From Burkholderiales bacterium (lineage in GTDB: Bacteria; Pseudomonadota; Gammaproteobacteria; Burkholderiales; SG8-39), in NCBI GenBank assembly GCA_016649475.1, contig JAENXP010000008.1:1-15290 (forward strand): 15,290 nucleotides of DNA. Direction: 5' to 3'. The notes under the pieces were generated by a model. The model was not told the DNA's origin and did not search any database. It worked only from the letters and a program-made list of their open reading frames with translations. A program made the translations under genes and the position numbers. Every line of letters starts with the position of its first letter. Within the stretch, counting starts at the first letter, position 1. Below, in pieces: positions 6,992-14,970 of this stretch.

Positions 6992-7704
6992 GCGCGTCCT
7001 TCAGCATCGACGGCAAGACGGTCGCTTTTGTCGAAGGACAGACCATCATTCAAGCGGCCCTGGCCGGCGGCGTCTATATACCGCACCTGTGCTACCACCC
7101 GGAGTTCAAACCCCACGGCTCGTGCAAGCTGTGCACGGTCATGGTGGAAGGCCGCCAGAGCGCTTCCTGCACCACGCTGGCGCGCGAGGGCATGGTGGTC
7201 GAAAGCGATACGCCTGCGCTAAACGACGAACGCCGTACGCTGCTCGAGATGCTGTTCGTCGAAGGCAATCATTTCTGCCCTTCGTGCGAAAAGAGCGGCG
7301 ACTGCAAACTGCAGGCCACCGCCTATGAGCTGGGCATGATGTCGGCGCACTTCGACCATTTCTTTCCGAGTCGTCCGGTCGATGCCTCGCATCCGGACGT
7401 GTTGCTCGATTTCAATCGCTGCATCCTTTGCTCGCTGTGCGTGCGCGCGAGCCGCGACTTCGACGGCAAGAACGCGTTCGCGCTTTGCGGACGCGGCATC
7501 CACACCCATCTCATCGTCAATGCAAAATCCGGACGCCTTGCCGACACCGATGTGACGCTGCAGGACAAGGCGGTTCAGGTCTGTCCGGTGGGGGTCATGC
7601 TGAGAAAGGACAAGGGATTCGCCGTACCCATAGGCAAGCGGGTGTACGACCTGAAGCCGGTCTCGGCCTATGTCGAAGAATCTGCGGCGGTGGAGAAGGA
7701 ATAG
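6988..7704 (+). CDS. hoxU: NAD-reducing hydrogenase, Fe-S subunit HoxU
   Basis: HoxU, 238 residues, corresponds to the N-terminal part of NuoG. It carries electrons between HoxF and the hydrogenase half HoxYH. All expected ligands are visible. Cys35, Cys46, Cys49 and Cys61 bind a plant-ferredoxin-type [2Fe-2S] cluster. His95, Cys97, Cys100 and Cys106 (GNHFCPSCEKSGDC) form the His-Cys3 [4Fe-4S] site. Cys145, Cys148, Cys151 and Cys199 (RCILCSLC, then CPVG) bind a further [4Fe-4S] cluster. Length is close to Cupriavidus HoxU (about 234). The ATG overlaps the hoxF stop (ATGA) and is preceded by a strong GGGGAGGG ribosome-binding site. The stop is 2 nt before the hoxY start. Confidence 0.95.
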   Translation: MSASFSIDGKTVAFVEGQTIIQAALAGGVYIPHLCYHPEFKPHGSCKLCTVMVEGRQSASCTTLAREGMVVESDTPALNDERRTLLEMLFVEGNHFCPSCEKSGDCKLQATAYELGMMSAHFDHFFPSRPVDASHPDVLLDFNRCILCSLCVRASRDFDGKNAFALCGRGIHTHLIVNAKSGRLADTDVTLQDKAVQVCPVGVMLRKDKGFAVPIGKRVYDLKPVSAYVEESAAVEKE

Positions 7705-7706
7705 AA

Positions 7707-8273
7707 GTGGACACCGCCGTGAAAAAGGAGACCGCGATAAGGAAAGTCAAGGTCGCCACCACCTCTCTCGCTGGCTGCTTCGGCTGCCACATGTCGTTTC
7801 TCGACATCGACGAGCGGCTGTTCGACCTGCTCCAGTTGATCGAATTCGACCGTTCGCCGCTGACCGATATCAAGCAGGTCGGACAGTGCGACATCGGCAT
7901 CATCGAAGGCGGCCTGTGCAACGCCGAGAATGTGCACGTGCTGCGCGAGTTTCGCCGGCAGTGCAGGATTCTGATCGCAATCGGCGCCTGCGCCATCAAC
8001 GGCGGCCTGCCGGCGCAGCGCAACCATCTGAGCCTGCCGCTGATTTTGCAGGAGGTGTATCACACCAGCATCGGCCTTGCCGGCGGCCTGATTCCGAACG
8101 ACCCCGAGTTGCCTCTGCCCCTGAGCAAGGTGCGGCCCCTGCACGAGGTGGTGAAAGTCGATTATTTCATTCCGGGCTGTCCGCCCACGGCCGACGCCAT
8201 CTGGAAAGCGCTCAACGACATCCTCGCCGGGCGCGAACCCGGTCTGGGCCACGGCTTGATCCATTACGATTGA
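7707..8273 (+). CDS. hoxY: NAD-reducing hydrogenase, small subunit HoxY
   Basis: HoxY, 188 residues from the GTG at 7707, is the [NiFe] hydrogenase small subunit. It holds the proximal [4Fe-4S] cluster and pairs with HoxH. Motifs are GCFGCHMSFLDID (Cys24, Cys27), EGG at 67-69, IGACAINGG (Cys94) and PGCPPTADAI (Cys158), the usual ligand set. It is short and has no twin-arginine signal, as expected for the cytosolic NAD-linked type rather than membrane-bound uptake enzymes. The GTG at 7707 has a good GGAGAAGGA ribosome-binding site ending 6 nt upstream and lies 2 nt after the hoxU stop. A second GTG at 7719 would remove four residues and is less well placed. Confidence 0.94.
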   Translation: MDTAVKKETAIRKVKVATTSLAGCFGCHMSFLDIDERLFDLLQLIEFDRSPLTDIKQVGQCDIGIIEGGLCNAENVHVLREFRRQCRILIAIGACAINGGLPAQRNHLSLPLILQEVYHTSIGLAGGLIPNDPELPLPLSKVRPLHEVVKVDYFIPGCPPTADAIWKALNDILAGREPGLGHGLIHYD

Positions 8274-8290
8274 CGCTCGGAACCGACGCC

Positions 8291-9784
8291 ATGAGCCACC
8301 AACTGGAAACCGCCGCACATCCCGCAAGCCTGCGCCGAATCGCCATCGACACCGTATCGCGCGTCGAGGGCCACGGCAAGGTCACCATCCTGCTGGACGA
8401 GCGCAACGAGGTGCACCAGGTGCGGCTGCATATCGTCGAGTTTCGCGGATTCGAGCGCTTCATCCAGGGCCGCCCCTACTGGGAAGTGCCGGTAATGGTG
8501 CAGCGACTGTGCGGCATTTGCCCGGTAAGCCATCACCTGGCGTCGTCGAAGGCGCTCGACCAGGTGGTTGGCGCGAAACGGCTCACACCTACGGCCGAAA
8601 AGATACGGCGGCTGATGCACTACGGCCAGATACTGCAGTCGCACGCGCTGCACTTTTTCTATCTGTGCTCGCCCGACCTGCTGTTCGGCTTCGACAGCGA
8701 AGTGTCCCGCCGCAACATCGTCGGCGTAGCCGCAGCGCACCCGCAGATTGCCAAACGCGGCGTGCTGCTTAGAAAGTTCGGGCAGGAGGTGATACGGATC
8801 ACGGCCGGGAAAAGAGTGCACGGAACCGGCTCCATCCCCGGAGGCGTGAACAAGGCGGTGATGCAGGAAGAGCGCGAACTGCTGCTGCGCGACATCTACC
8901 AGATGGTAGGCTGGAGTCGCGATGCGGTGCAGCTGATCAAGCAACTGCACGGGCAAAACCAGGCGCTATACGATAATTTCGGCATCTGCCGGTCGAACAC
9001 CATGTCGCTGGTGGGAGCGAACGGCGAACTCGACTTTTATCACGGCAGCCTGCGCGCCCGCGACGCGAACGGCGGCATACTCTTCGATGGGGTCGATTAC
9101 GCCGACTACGCGCAGCATATTCAGGAAGAGGTCAAGCCCTGGAGCTATATGAAATTTCCGTTCCTGACCGCGTTCGGAAAGAGGAACGGCTGGTACAAAG
9201 TCGGCCCGCTCGCGCGGGTGCAAAACTGCGATCACATCCCGACCCCACTGGCCGAGGCGGAGCGGCGCGAATTCGTAGACTACTGCGGCGGGCTGCCCAC
9301 GCATGCACCGCTCGCCTACCATTGGGCGCGCATGATCGAGATGCTGCACGCGGCCGAGGCGATCAAGGACCTGCTGCACGACGACGATATCGTGGGCGGC
9401 GACCTGGTGCGCACCGGGGAGCGCCTGACCGAGGGCATAGGCGTGATCGAGGCGCCGCGCGGCACCCTGATACACCACTACCGCGTGGACGAGGACGATC
9501 TGGTGACCATGTGCAACCTCATCGTGTCCACGACCCACAACAACCAGGCGATGAACGAAGCAATACGCCAGGTCGCCAGACGCTACCTGCACGGATGCGA
9601 GATCACTGAGGGCCTGCTCAACCATATCGAAGTGGCGATCCGCTGCTTCGATCCCTGCCTGTCTTGCGCCACGCACGCGCTCGGTCAGATGCCGCTGGCA
9701 GCGGAACTGATCGATGCAGAAGGCAGGCTGGTCCACGCGCTCGCGCGCAACGGCGACGGCGCCATCGCCTGCGCAACGGATTGA
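8291..9784 (+). CDS. hoxH: NAD-reducing [NiFe] hydrogenase, large subunit HoxH
   Basis: HoxH, 497 residues, is the catalytic [NiFe] large subunit that interconverts H2 with protons and electrons. The L1 motif RLCGICPVSHH carries Cys74, Cys77 and His81. The C-terminal L2 motif DPCLSCATH carries Cys456, Cys459 and His462; together the four Cys are the Ni-Fe ligands. Glu26 (RVEGHG) and EAPRG (387-391) are further active-site signatures. Beyond His462 there is a 35-residue extension beginning ALGQMPL. In this family it is removed after the His once Ni is inserted, here presumably by HoxW. The start is an ATG 17 nt after hoxY with only a modest GGAA ribosome-binding site. The stop TGA shares one base with the hoxW start (TGATG). 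Confidence 0.96.
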   Translation: MSHQLETAAHPASLRRIAIDTVSRVEGHGKVTILLDERNEVHQVRLHIVEFRGFERFIQGRPYWEVPVMVQRLCGICPVSHHLASSKALDQVVGAKRLTPTAEKIRRLMHYGQILQSHALHFFYLCSPDLLFGFDSEVSRRNIVGVAAAHPQIAKRGVLLRKFGQEVIRITAGKRVHGTGSIPGGVNKAVMQEERELLLRDIYQMVGWSRDAVQLIKQLHGQNQALYDNFGICRSNTMSLVGANGELDFYHGSLRARDANGGILFDGVDYADYAQHIQEEVKPWSYMKFPFLTAFGKRNGWYKVGPLARVQNCDHIPTPLAEAERREFVDYCGGLPTHAPLAYHWARMIEMLHAAEAIKDLLHDDDIVGGDLVRTGERLTEGIGVIEAPRGTLIHHYRVDEDDLVTMCNLIVSTTHNNQAMNEAIRQVARRYLHGCEITEGLLNHIEVAIRCFDPCLSCATHALGQMPLAAELIDAEGRLVHALARNGDGAIACATD

Positions 9785-10287
9785 TGCAGCCCGATATAGT
9801 CGTTTTCGCGTCCGGCAACCGCAGCCGCGGCGACGACGCCATCGGTCCCTTGCTGCTCGAGCGCCTCGCATCCTGGCTGGTTGCGCAGGGGCGCAGCAGC
9901 GAGTTTGCGCTGATCGACGATTACCAATTGCAGATCGAACACGCGCTGGATCTTCTGGGCAGGCGACTCGCACTGTTTATCGACGCCGGATGGCGAACGC
10001 CGGCGCCGCTGGCGTTCTATGCCGCCGCCGCCGCGCCTGTTCCCGCTCGTGGCAATACGCACTCACTGCCGCCGCAGGGTGTGCTGGAGGTCTATCGGCA
10101 AGTCACGCTCAGCGAACCGCCACCCTCGTTTGTGCTGTGCGTGCGTGGCGAGCATTTCGAACTCGGCGCCGGGCTGAGCGACGCGGCCAGGGCGCATGCC
10201 GAGGCGGCCTGGGAACAGTTGCAGTTGCTGTGCACGCTACCGGAGGCGGCGCGTTGGCGCACCATGCTTACGTCAGGAACCGATTAA
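9784..10287 (+). CDS. hoxW: HoxH maturation endopeptidase HoxW
   Basis: HoxW, 167 residues, belongs to the HycI/HybD/HoxW hydrogenase-processing proteases, which read the Ni-loaded large subunit and remove its C-terminal tail. The N-terminus carries the HoxW signature FASGNRSRGDDAIGP (8-22). Candidate metal-contacting residues are Asp17/Asp18, Asp67 (LFIDAG) and His92 (NTHSLPP), in the order seen in HybD/HycI; assigning the exact ligands is an inference. A GEHFELGAG block (121-129) is also typical. The start codon shares one base with the hoxH stop, so enzyme and substrate are translationally coupled. It is the last recognisable hox gene: no hoxI or hyp gene follows, and no clear terminator is seen in the 40-nt gap before the transporter genes. 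Confidence 0.93.
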   Translation: MQPDIVVFASGNRSRGDDAIGPLLLERLASWLVAQGRSSEFALIDDYQLQIEHALDLLGRRLALFIDAGWRTPAPLAFYAAAAAPVPARGNTHSLPPQGVLEVYRQVTLSEPPPSFVLCVRGEHFELGAGLSDAARAHAEAAWEQLQLLCTLPEAARWRTMLTSGTD

Positions 10288-10327
10288 TTTCTCCGGGCCA
10301 GGGTCCGGAACGGCATAATTGCACCCT

Positions 10328-11548
10328 ATGAATACAGCGAACTCTCGCAGCCGGCCGGCGCAGTCCGGCGGGCTTGCGCTCGGTCTCGCGCTCGGGCTGA
10401 TAGTCATCGCCCTGATCGCCGCCGCCGCGTGGTACCTTACGCGCCCGAAACCGGTGGTAGTGACGGTTGCACTGGCCGGTACGGGACGCGTCGAAAATAC
10501 GGTGGCGAACACGCGCGCCGGGTCGGTGATGGCCTGCCGGCGGGCCAAACTCGCGCCGCCCGCGGGCGGACGCATCGAAAAGCTCAATGTCAAGGAGGGC
10601 GACAGGGTGCGTCCGGGCCAGGTGCTGTTGAGCCTGTGGAGCGACGATGTCGACGCGCGCGAGCGCATGTCGCGCAAGCAGCTGCAGACCGCGAAGGCTC
10701 GCGTGCGCGAGGTATGCGAGCTGTCCAGGGCATCCGCGCGCGATTCCAAGCGCGCAGATGAACTAAGGGCGCGCAATTTCATCTCGCAGGAGGCGGTCGA
10801 GCGCGCCCGCACCGATGCAGCGGCGAAGCAGGCGGGCTGCGAATCGGCCGGTGCGCAGGTGGCTGAGGCCGAAGCGCGCATCCAGGCATCGCGCGCCGAC
10901 ATCGACCGCACGGTGTTGCGCGCGCCGTTCGCCGGCATCGTCGCCGAGGTCAACGGCGAAGTGGGCGAGTATCTGACGCCTTCTCCTCCGGGAATTCCGA
11001 CGCTGCCTGCGGTGGACCTGATCGACGACTCCTGTCTCTACGTATCCGCGCCGATAGACGAAGTGGACGCCGCGCAACTCGAGGTCGGCATGACCGGGCG
11101 CGTCACGCTGGATGCCTATCGCGGTCAGAACTTCCCCGGCAAGGTGCGACGCATCGCCCCCTACGTGCTGGCGGTGGAGAAACAGGCGCGCACGGTGGAG
11201 GTGGAGGTCGAATTCGACCGTCCCGGCGAGGCCAGGCATTTGCTGGTCGGCTACAGTGCGGATATCGAAATCGTGCTGAGCCGGCACGACGACGTGGTGC
11301 GGGTGCCGACGCCGGCGCTGATGCCGGGCAATCGGGTGCTGGTGCTCGGCGCCGGCGGAGAACTGGAGGAGCGCAGCATCCAGGCCGGCCTGTCCAACTG
11401 GGAGTTCACCGAAGTGAAAGCCGGCCTGCGCCGGGGCGACCGGGTTGTCACCTCGCTCGAGCGCGAGGGCGTCAAGGCCGGTGCGCGCGCGGTGACGGAG
11501 AATACCGCGGCGCAAAAGAAGGAGGCCGCCAAGGCCAAGAGCCCCTAA
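10328..11548 (+). CDS. MacA/HlyD-type periplasmic membrane-fusion protein
   Basis: A 406-residue adaptor protein of an ABC efflux system. One N-terminal membrane segment (about 14-37) anchors it with the rest in the periplasm. A first lipoyl half (GGRIEKLNVKEGDRVRPGQVL, about 80-100) leads into a coiled coil (about 108-190) rich in Ala, Arg and Glu. The second lipoyl half (VLRAPFAGIVAEVNGEVGEY) and beta-barrel and proximal domains follow. It probably links the permeases downstream to an outer-membrane channel, which is not in the window. The ATG at 10328 lacks a close ribosome-binding site; a TTG at 10319 has GGAACGG 5 nt upstream and would add three residues. The stop codon and last residues (KSP) lie inside the left inverted repeat of a palindromic element, so the original C-terminus may have differed. 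The substrate is unknown. Confidence 0.9.
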   Translation: MNTANSRSRPAQSGGLALGLALGLIVIALIAAAAWYLTRPKPVVVTVALAGTGRVENTVANTRAGSVMACRRAKLAPPAGGRIEKLNVKEGDRVRPGQVLLSLWSDDVDARERMSRKQLQTAKARVREVCELSRASARDSKRADELRARNFISQEAVERARTDAAAKQAGCESAGAQVAEAEARIQASRADIDRTVLRAPFAGIVAEVNGEVGEYLTPSPPGIPTLPAVDLIDDSCLYVSAPIDEVDAAQLEVGMTGRVTLDAYRGQNFPGKVRRIAPYVLAVEKQARTVEVEVEFDRPGEARHLLVGYSADIEIVLSRHDDVVRVPTPALMPGNRVLVLGAGGELEERSIQAGLSNWEFTEVKAGLRRGDRVVTSLEREGVKAGARAVTENTAAQKKEAAKAKSP

Positions 11549-11805
11549 CAGGATGAAACACGTGATGCGTTGCGACCAGGACGGGATGGATGCAAGGCGC
11601 GGCGCGCCGGTAAGGGCCATTCCCTTGCCAAGCGGCGCAACGCCGCAGACGCCCGTCCTGGTCGCAACCCGAAGGGACGTCGGCGTTTGGGCGCATCGCG
11701 GCGTTGCGCCGGCTTGCTTGGGAACAACCCAAGCTGCGCCGCCGCGCCTTGCGCTGCATCCCAAACGCCATAGTCGCACACGCGTTTCATTCTGTTAGGG
11801 GCTCT
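11538..11805 (+). repeat. 268-bp palindromic MITE-like element with 27-bp terminal repeats
   Basis: The outer arms 11538-11564 and 11779-11805 are inverted repeats matching at 25 of 27 positions, the outermost 13 perfectly (AGAGCCCCTAACA). Inside are more inverted pairs: 11569-11585 with 11652-11668 (17/17), 11583-11602 with 11742-11762 (imperfect), 11622-11646 with 11698-11722 (near-perfect), 11682-11691 with 11760-11769 (10/10), and a small hairpin at 11612-11626. Nothing in it resembles a transposase. No clear target duplication is seen (flanks AAGGCCA and AATCGCA). The left arm contains the stop codon of the membrane-fusion gene, and the right arm ends 7 nt before the ATPase start. It is best read as a non-autonomous mobile repeat or a structured intercistronic repeat, of no family I recognise. 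Confidence 0.75.
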
Positions 11806-11812
11806 AATCGCA

Positions 11813-12487
11813 ATGATCCGTCTCACCGGCATCGCGCGGACTTTTCTGGTGGGGGGCGAAGAGGTGCACGCCCTGCGCGCGGTGGATCTGACCATCGCGC
11901 ACGGCGAATATCTGTCGATCATGGGCCCTTCCGGGTCGGGCAAATCGACGCTGCTCAACATCATCGGCCTGCTCGATCGCCCCGACGAGGGCAGCTACGA
12001 ACTCGACGCCAGGAATGTCACCGCCCTCAGCGACGACGAATTGGCGCGGGTGCGGCGCGAGAAGATCGGTTTCGTGTTCCAGTTTTTCCACCTGGTACCG
12101 CGATTGACTGCGGTGCAAAACATCGAACTGCCCATGGTCCTGGCCGGGATAGACCCCGCGGAACGCAACACGCGGCTGGCGCGCCTGCTCGCCGAATACG
12201 GCCTGGAGGAGCGCGCCGGGCATCGTCCCGACCAGCTCTCCGGCGGGCAGTGCCAGCGCGTCGCGATTGCGCGCGCGATGTCCATGGGGCCGACGGTGAT
12301 ACTCGCGGACGAGCCCACCGGCAACCTCGACCGGCATACCGGACAGGAGGTGCTGAGCGTGCTCGAGCGCGTGCACCATAACGGCGGGACCGTGGTGATC
12401 GTGACCCACGATCCGGAGATCGGTGCGCGCTCGCACCGGCGCTTGCGCATGCTCGACGGCGCAGTCGTTGCCGACGAGAAGGACTGA
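11813..12487 (+). CDS. MacB/LolD-type ABC transporter ATPase
   Basis: A 224-residue ATP-binding subunit, the usual size for LolD or a stand-alone MacB-type ATPase. It has Walker A GPSGSGKST (38-46), the Q-loop Gln90 (FVFQFFHLVP), signature LSGGQ (142-146), Walker B VILADE (162-167) with catalytic Glu167, PTGNLD as D-loop region, and H-loop His199 (IVTHD). Cys147 follows the signature where Gln or Arg is usual, a minor oddity. It should power the two permeases that follow. The ATG is 7 nt after the right end of the palindromic element. The only Shine-Dalgarno-like stretch (TAGGGG, 11796-11801) belongs to that element and sits 11 nt upstream. The stop is 2 nt before the next gene. Confidence 0.94.
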   Translation: MIRLTGIARTFLVGGEEVHALRAVDLTIAHGEYLSIMGPSGSGKSTLLNIIGLLDRPDEGSYELDARNVTALSDDELARVRREKIGFVFQFFHLVPRLTAVQNIELPMVLAGIDPAERNTRLARLLAEYGLEERAGHRPDQLSGGQCQRVAIARAMSMGPTVILADEPTGNLDRHTGQEVLSVLERVHHNGGTVVIVTHDPEIGARSHRRLRMLDGAVVADEKD

Positions 12488-12489
12488 AG

Positions 12490-13698
12490 ATGCGATTCGC
12501 CGATCTGCTCAATTTCGCCTGGCGGGTGCTGCGCGGTTCGGTCTCGCGCACCCTGCTGATCCTGCTCGCGATGGGCATAGGCGTGGCCGCGGTGGTGGTG
12601 GTGACCGCGCTCGGGGAGGGCGCGCGGCTGTATGTGGCGAACCAGTTCGGCTCGCTGGGCAGCAACCTGGTGATCGTACTCCCCGGGCGCAGCGAAACTT
12701 CCGGCGCTATGCCCGGCGTGCTGATAGGCAAGACGCCGCGCGACCTGACGCTGGAGGACGCGCTTGCGCTCAAGCGCAGCCACGCCATTCGGCGTTTTGC
12801 GCCGCTGATCATCGGCGCTGGCGACGTGCGCGCCGGCGGGCGCAGCCGCGAGACGCCGGTGCTGGGATCCACGGCGGAGCTCATGGATATCCGCCATATG
12901 GAAGTGGCGCAGGGCATTTTCCTGCCCCAGGGCGATCCGCGCCACAGCCAGCCGGTTTGCGTGATCGGCGCCAAGGTGGCGAGCGAACTGTTCGGAGTGC
13001 GTACGGCGCTGGGCGATTGGGTGCGCATCGGCGACCGCCGCTTTCGCGTGATCGGCATCCTCGCGGCGCAGGGCCAGTCGCTCGGCTTCAATACCGACGA
13101 AATCGTCATCGTGCCGCTGGCGGCGGCGCAGGCGCTGTTCAACACCGAGGCGCTGTTTCGCATTCTGGTCGAGGCCAAGAGCCGGGAGCAGATAGCGGCG
13201 GCCAAGGCCGACGTCGAAGAGATCATACGGCTGCGCCACGAGGGCGAGCGCGATGTCACGGTGATCACACAGGACGCGGTGCTGGCGACGTTCGACCGCA
13301 TACTGCGCGCGCTGACCCTGACGGTGGCGAGCATTGCCGCCATCAGTCTGGCGGTGGCGGGCATACTGATCATGAACGTCATGCTGATTGCGGTGACGCA
13401 GCGGCGGCGCGAAATCGGCCTGCTCAAAGCGCTGGGCGCCACCGGGCAGCAGATCCGTCTGGTGTTTTTCACCGAGGCGATGATGCTCGCGCTCGGGGGG
13501 GCGGCTGCCGGTCTGTTCGTGGGCGAGCTCGGGCGCAGCCTCGCGGTGCAGTTGTACCCGACGATACCGTTTCAGGCGCCGTGGTGGGCGCTGATCGCCG
13601 CACCGCTGACGGCGATGGCTACCGCGGTGCTGTTCACGGTGGCGCCGGCGCGGCGCGCGGCCAAACTCGATCCGGTGCAGGCGCTGTCGCGCAGGTAG
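12490..13698 (+). CDS. MacB/FtsX-type ABC transporter permease 1
   Basis: A 402-residue inner-membrane permease of the MacB/FtsX fold. There is one N-terminal membrane helix (about 18-40), a large periplasmic MacB-PCD-type domain (about 45-275), and three C-terminal membrane segments beginning near LTVASIAAISLAVAGILIM. The cytoplasmic-loop coupling motif REIGLLKALGAT and the terminal APARRAAKLDPVQALS are family hallmarks. It starts 2 nt after the ATPase stop. It is paralogous to the next gene along its whole length: both begin MR(F/Y)AD and share GEG, a region ending PGR, and the EIGLL block. With one ATPase and two permeases, a heterodimeric exporter is likely. The substrate cannot be told from sequence. 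Confidence 0.92.
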   Translation: MRFADLLNFAWRVLRGSVSRTLLILLAMGIGVAAVVVVTALGEGARLYVANQFGSLGSNLVIVLPGRSETSGAMPGVLIGKTPRDLTLEDALALKRSHAIRRFAPLIIGAGDVRAGGRSRETPVLGSTAELMDIRHMEVAQGIFLPQGDPRHSQPVCVIGAKVASELFGVRTALGDWVRIGDRRFRVIGILAAQGQSLGFNTDEIVIVPLAAAQALFNTEALFRILVEAKSREQIAAAKADVEEIIRLRHEGERDVTVITQDAVLATFDRILRALTLTVASIAAISLAVAGILIMNVMLIAVTQRRREIGLLKALGATGQQIRLVFFTEAMMLALGGAAAGLFVGELGRSLAVQLYPTIPFQAPWWALIAAPLTAMATAVLFTVAPARRAAKLDPVQALSRR

Positions 13699-13712
13699 AA
13701 TTCAGGCCCCGC

Positions 13713-14912
13713 ATGCGCTACGCCGATTTCGTCAACTTCACCTACGCTTCCCTCAGGGCGCAGCGGCTGCGCACCGCGCTCACCGCCCTGGGCATAGCCG
13801 TCGGCATTGCCGCCGTCATTTTGCTCACCTCCATCGGCGAGGGCCTGCATCGCTTCATCATCGACGAGTTCACCCAGTTCGGCACCAATATCATCGGTGT
13901 CAGTCCGGGACGCATTCAGACCCATGGCGCGCCGCTGGGCGCGGTCAACACCGTGCGACCGCTCACCATCGACGATGCGCTCGCCTTGCGCCGCGCGCCC
14001 TATGTGCAGGCCGTGGTGCCGGTAATCCAGGGCAATGCCGAGATCACCCATATCGGCAGGAGCCGCCGCGTCACGCTCTACGGCGTGGGCGCGGAATTTG
14101 CCGCTGCGTTTCGCATGCGCGTGGCGCTGGGGAAGTTCCTGCCCGAGGACGACCCGCGCACGCCGCGTGCTTTCGCCGTGCTCGGGTCCAAGGCCGCTTT
14201 GGAATTGTTCGGCGACAATAACCCCCTGGGCGACCGTATCCGCGTAGGCGGCGAGCGCTATCGCGTCGTCGGCGTCATGCAGGCGAAGGGCCAGGTGCTG
14301 GGCTTCGATCTGGACGACACGGTATTCATACCGGTGGGGCGGGCGCTGGAGATGTTCAACCGCGAAAGCCTGATGGAAATCGACGTCACCTACGAGCCGA
14401 CCGCACCGCTGGCGGAAGTGGAGGAGGGCATCAAGCGCATTTTGAGCGCGCGCCATGGCTCCGAAGATTACACTGTCACCCCGCAGCAGAAGATGCTCGA
14501 AGTGTTCGGGACTGTGCTCGACGCGGTAACCTTCGCCGTCGCTGCGATCGGCGGCATTTCGCTGGTGGTCGGCGGCGTGGGCATACTCACCATACTCACG
14601 ATCGCCGTGGCCGAGCGCACCTCCGAAATCGGTTTGCTGCGCGCGGTGGGCGCGACGCGGCGGGGCATACTAGCGCTTTTTCTGGGCGAGGCGGCGCTGC
14701 TGGCCGTGCTGGGCGGCACGGCAGGCCTGTTGCTGGGTTGGGGTGCGGCGCTGGCGCTGCATCTCTTGGTGCCGGCGCTGCCGGTGCATACGCCGTGGAG
14801 TTATGCGGTGCTGGCCGAACTGGTCGCCTTGTGCGTCGGACTGGCCGCCGGCGTGCTGCCGGCACGGCGGGCGGCGCTGCTGGATCCGCTCGAAGCGCTG
14901 CGCAGCGAATAG
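13713..14912 (+). CDS. MacB/FtsX-type ABC transporter permease 2
   Basis: A 399-residue permease, paralogous to the gene before it. It has an N-terminal helix (about 18-40, TALTALGIAVGIAAVILLT), a periplasmic domain, then three C-terminal helices. These include VTFAVAAIGGISLVVGGVG, the coupling motif SEIGLLRAVGATRRGI, and the terminal PARRAALLDPLEALRSE. The ATG at 13713 is 14 nt after the previous stop. Only a weak purine stretch (CAGG, 13704-13707) precedes it, so expression may depend on coupling to permease 1. The MRYADFVNF start aligns with MRFADLLNF of permease 1, supporting the chosen start. It closes the transporter operon; no outer-membrane channel gene follows. Confidence 0.92.
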   Translation: MRYADFVNFTYASLRAQRLRTALTALGIAVGIAAVILLTSIGEGLHRFIIDEFTQFGTNIIGVSPGRIQTHGAPLGAVNTVRPLTIDDALALRRAPYVQAVVPVIQGNAEITHIGRSRRVTLYGVGAEFAAAFRMRVALGKFLPEDDPRTPRAFAVLGSKAALELFGDNNPLGDRIRVGGERYRVVGVMQAKGQVLGFDLDDTVFIPVGRALEMFNRESLMEIDVTYEPTAPLAEVEEGIKRILSARHGSEDYTVTPQQKMLEVFGTVLDAVTFAVAAIGGISLVVGGVGILTILTIAVAERTSEIGLLRAVGATRRGILALFLGEAALLAVLGGTAGLLLGWGAALALHLLVPALPVHTPWSYAVLAELVALCVGLAAGVLPARRAALLDPLEALRSE

Positions 14913-14970
14913 ATGCCGGACTAGCAGATACACCACCTGATAGTCGATTTTTCGAAAGGACCGCAAGAAC

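Noticed and set aside
10288..10327. Promoter or terminator between hoxW and the membrane-fusion gene
   Set aside because: CATAAT at 10314-10319 has no fitting -35 and lies too close to the ATG; the TCCGG/CCGGA hairpin has a 5-bp stem and no T-run.
11553..11798. Small ORFs on both strands inside the palindromic element
   Set aside because: They arise from GC-rich repeat DNA, lack ribosome-binding sites and show no recognisable domain.
11538..11805. Integron attC site, because the ends read CCCTAAC and GTTAGGG
   Set aside because: The outermost bases break the RYYYAAC/GTTRRRY rule, 268 bp is longer than usual attC sites, and no integrase or cassette array is present.
14913..14970. Terminator between permease 2 and the thiamine-diphosphate enzyme
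   Set aside because: A short T-run (TTTTT, 14948-14952) is present but no stable stem precedes it.
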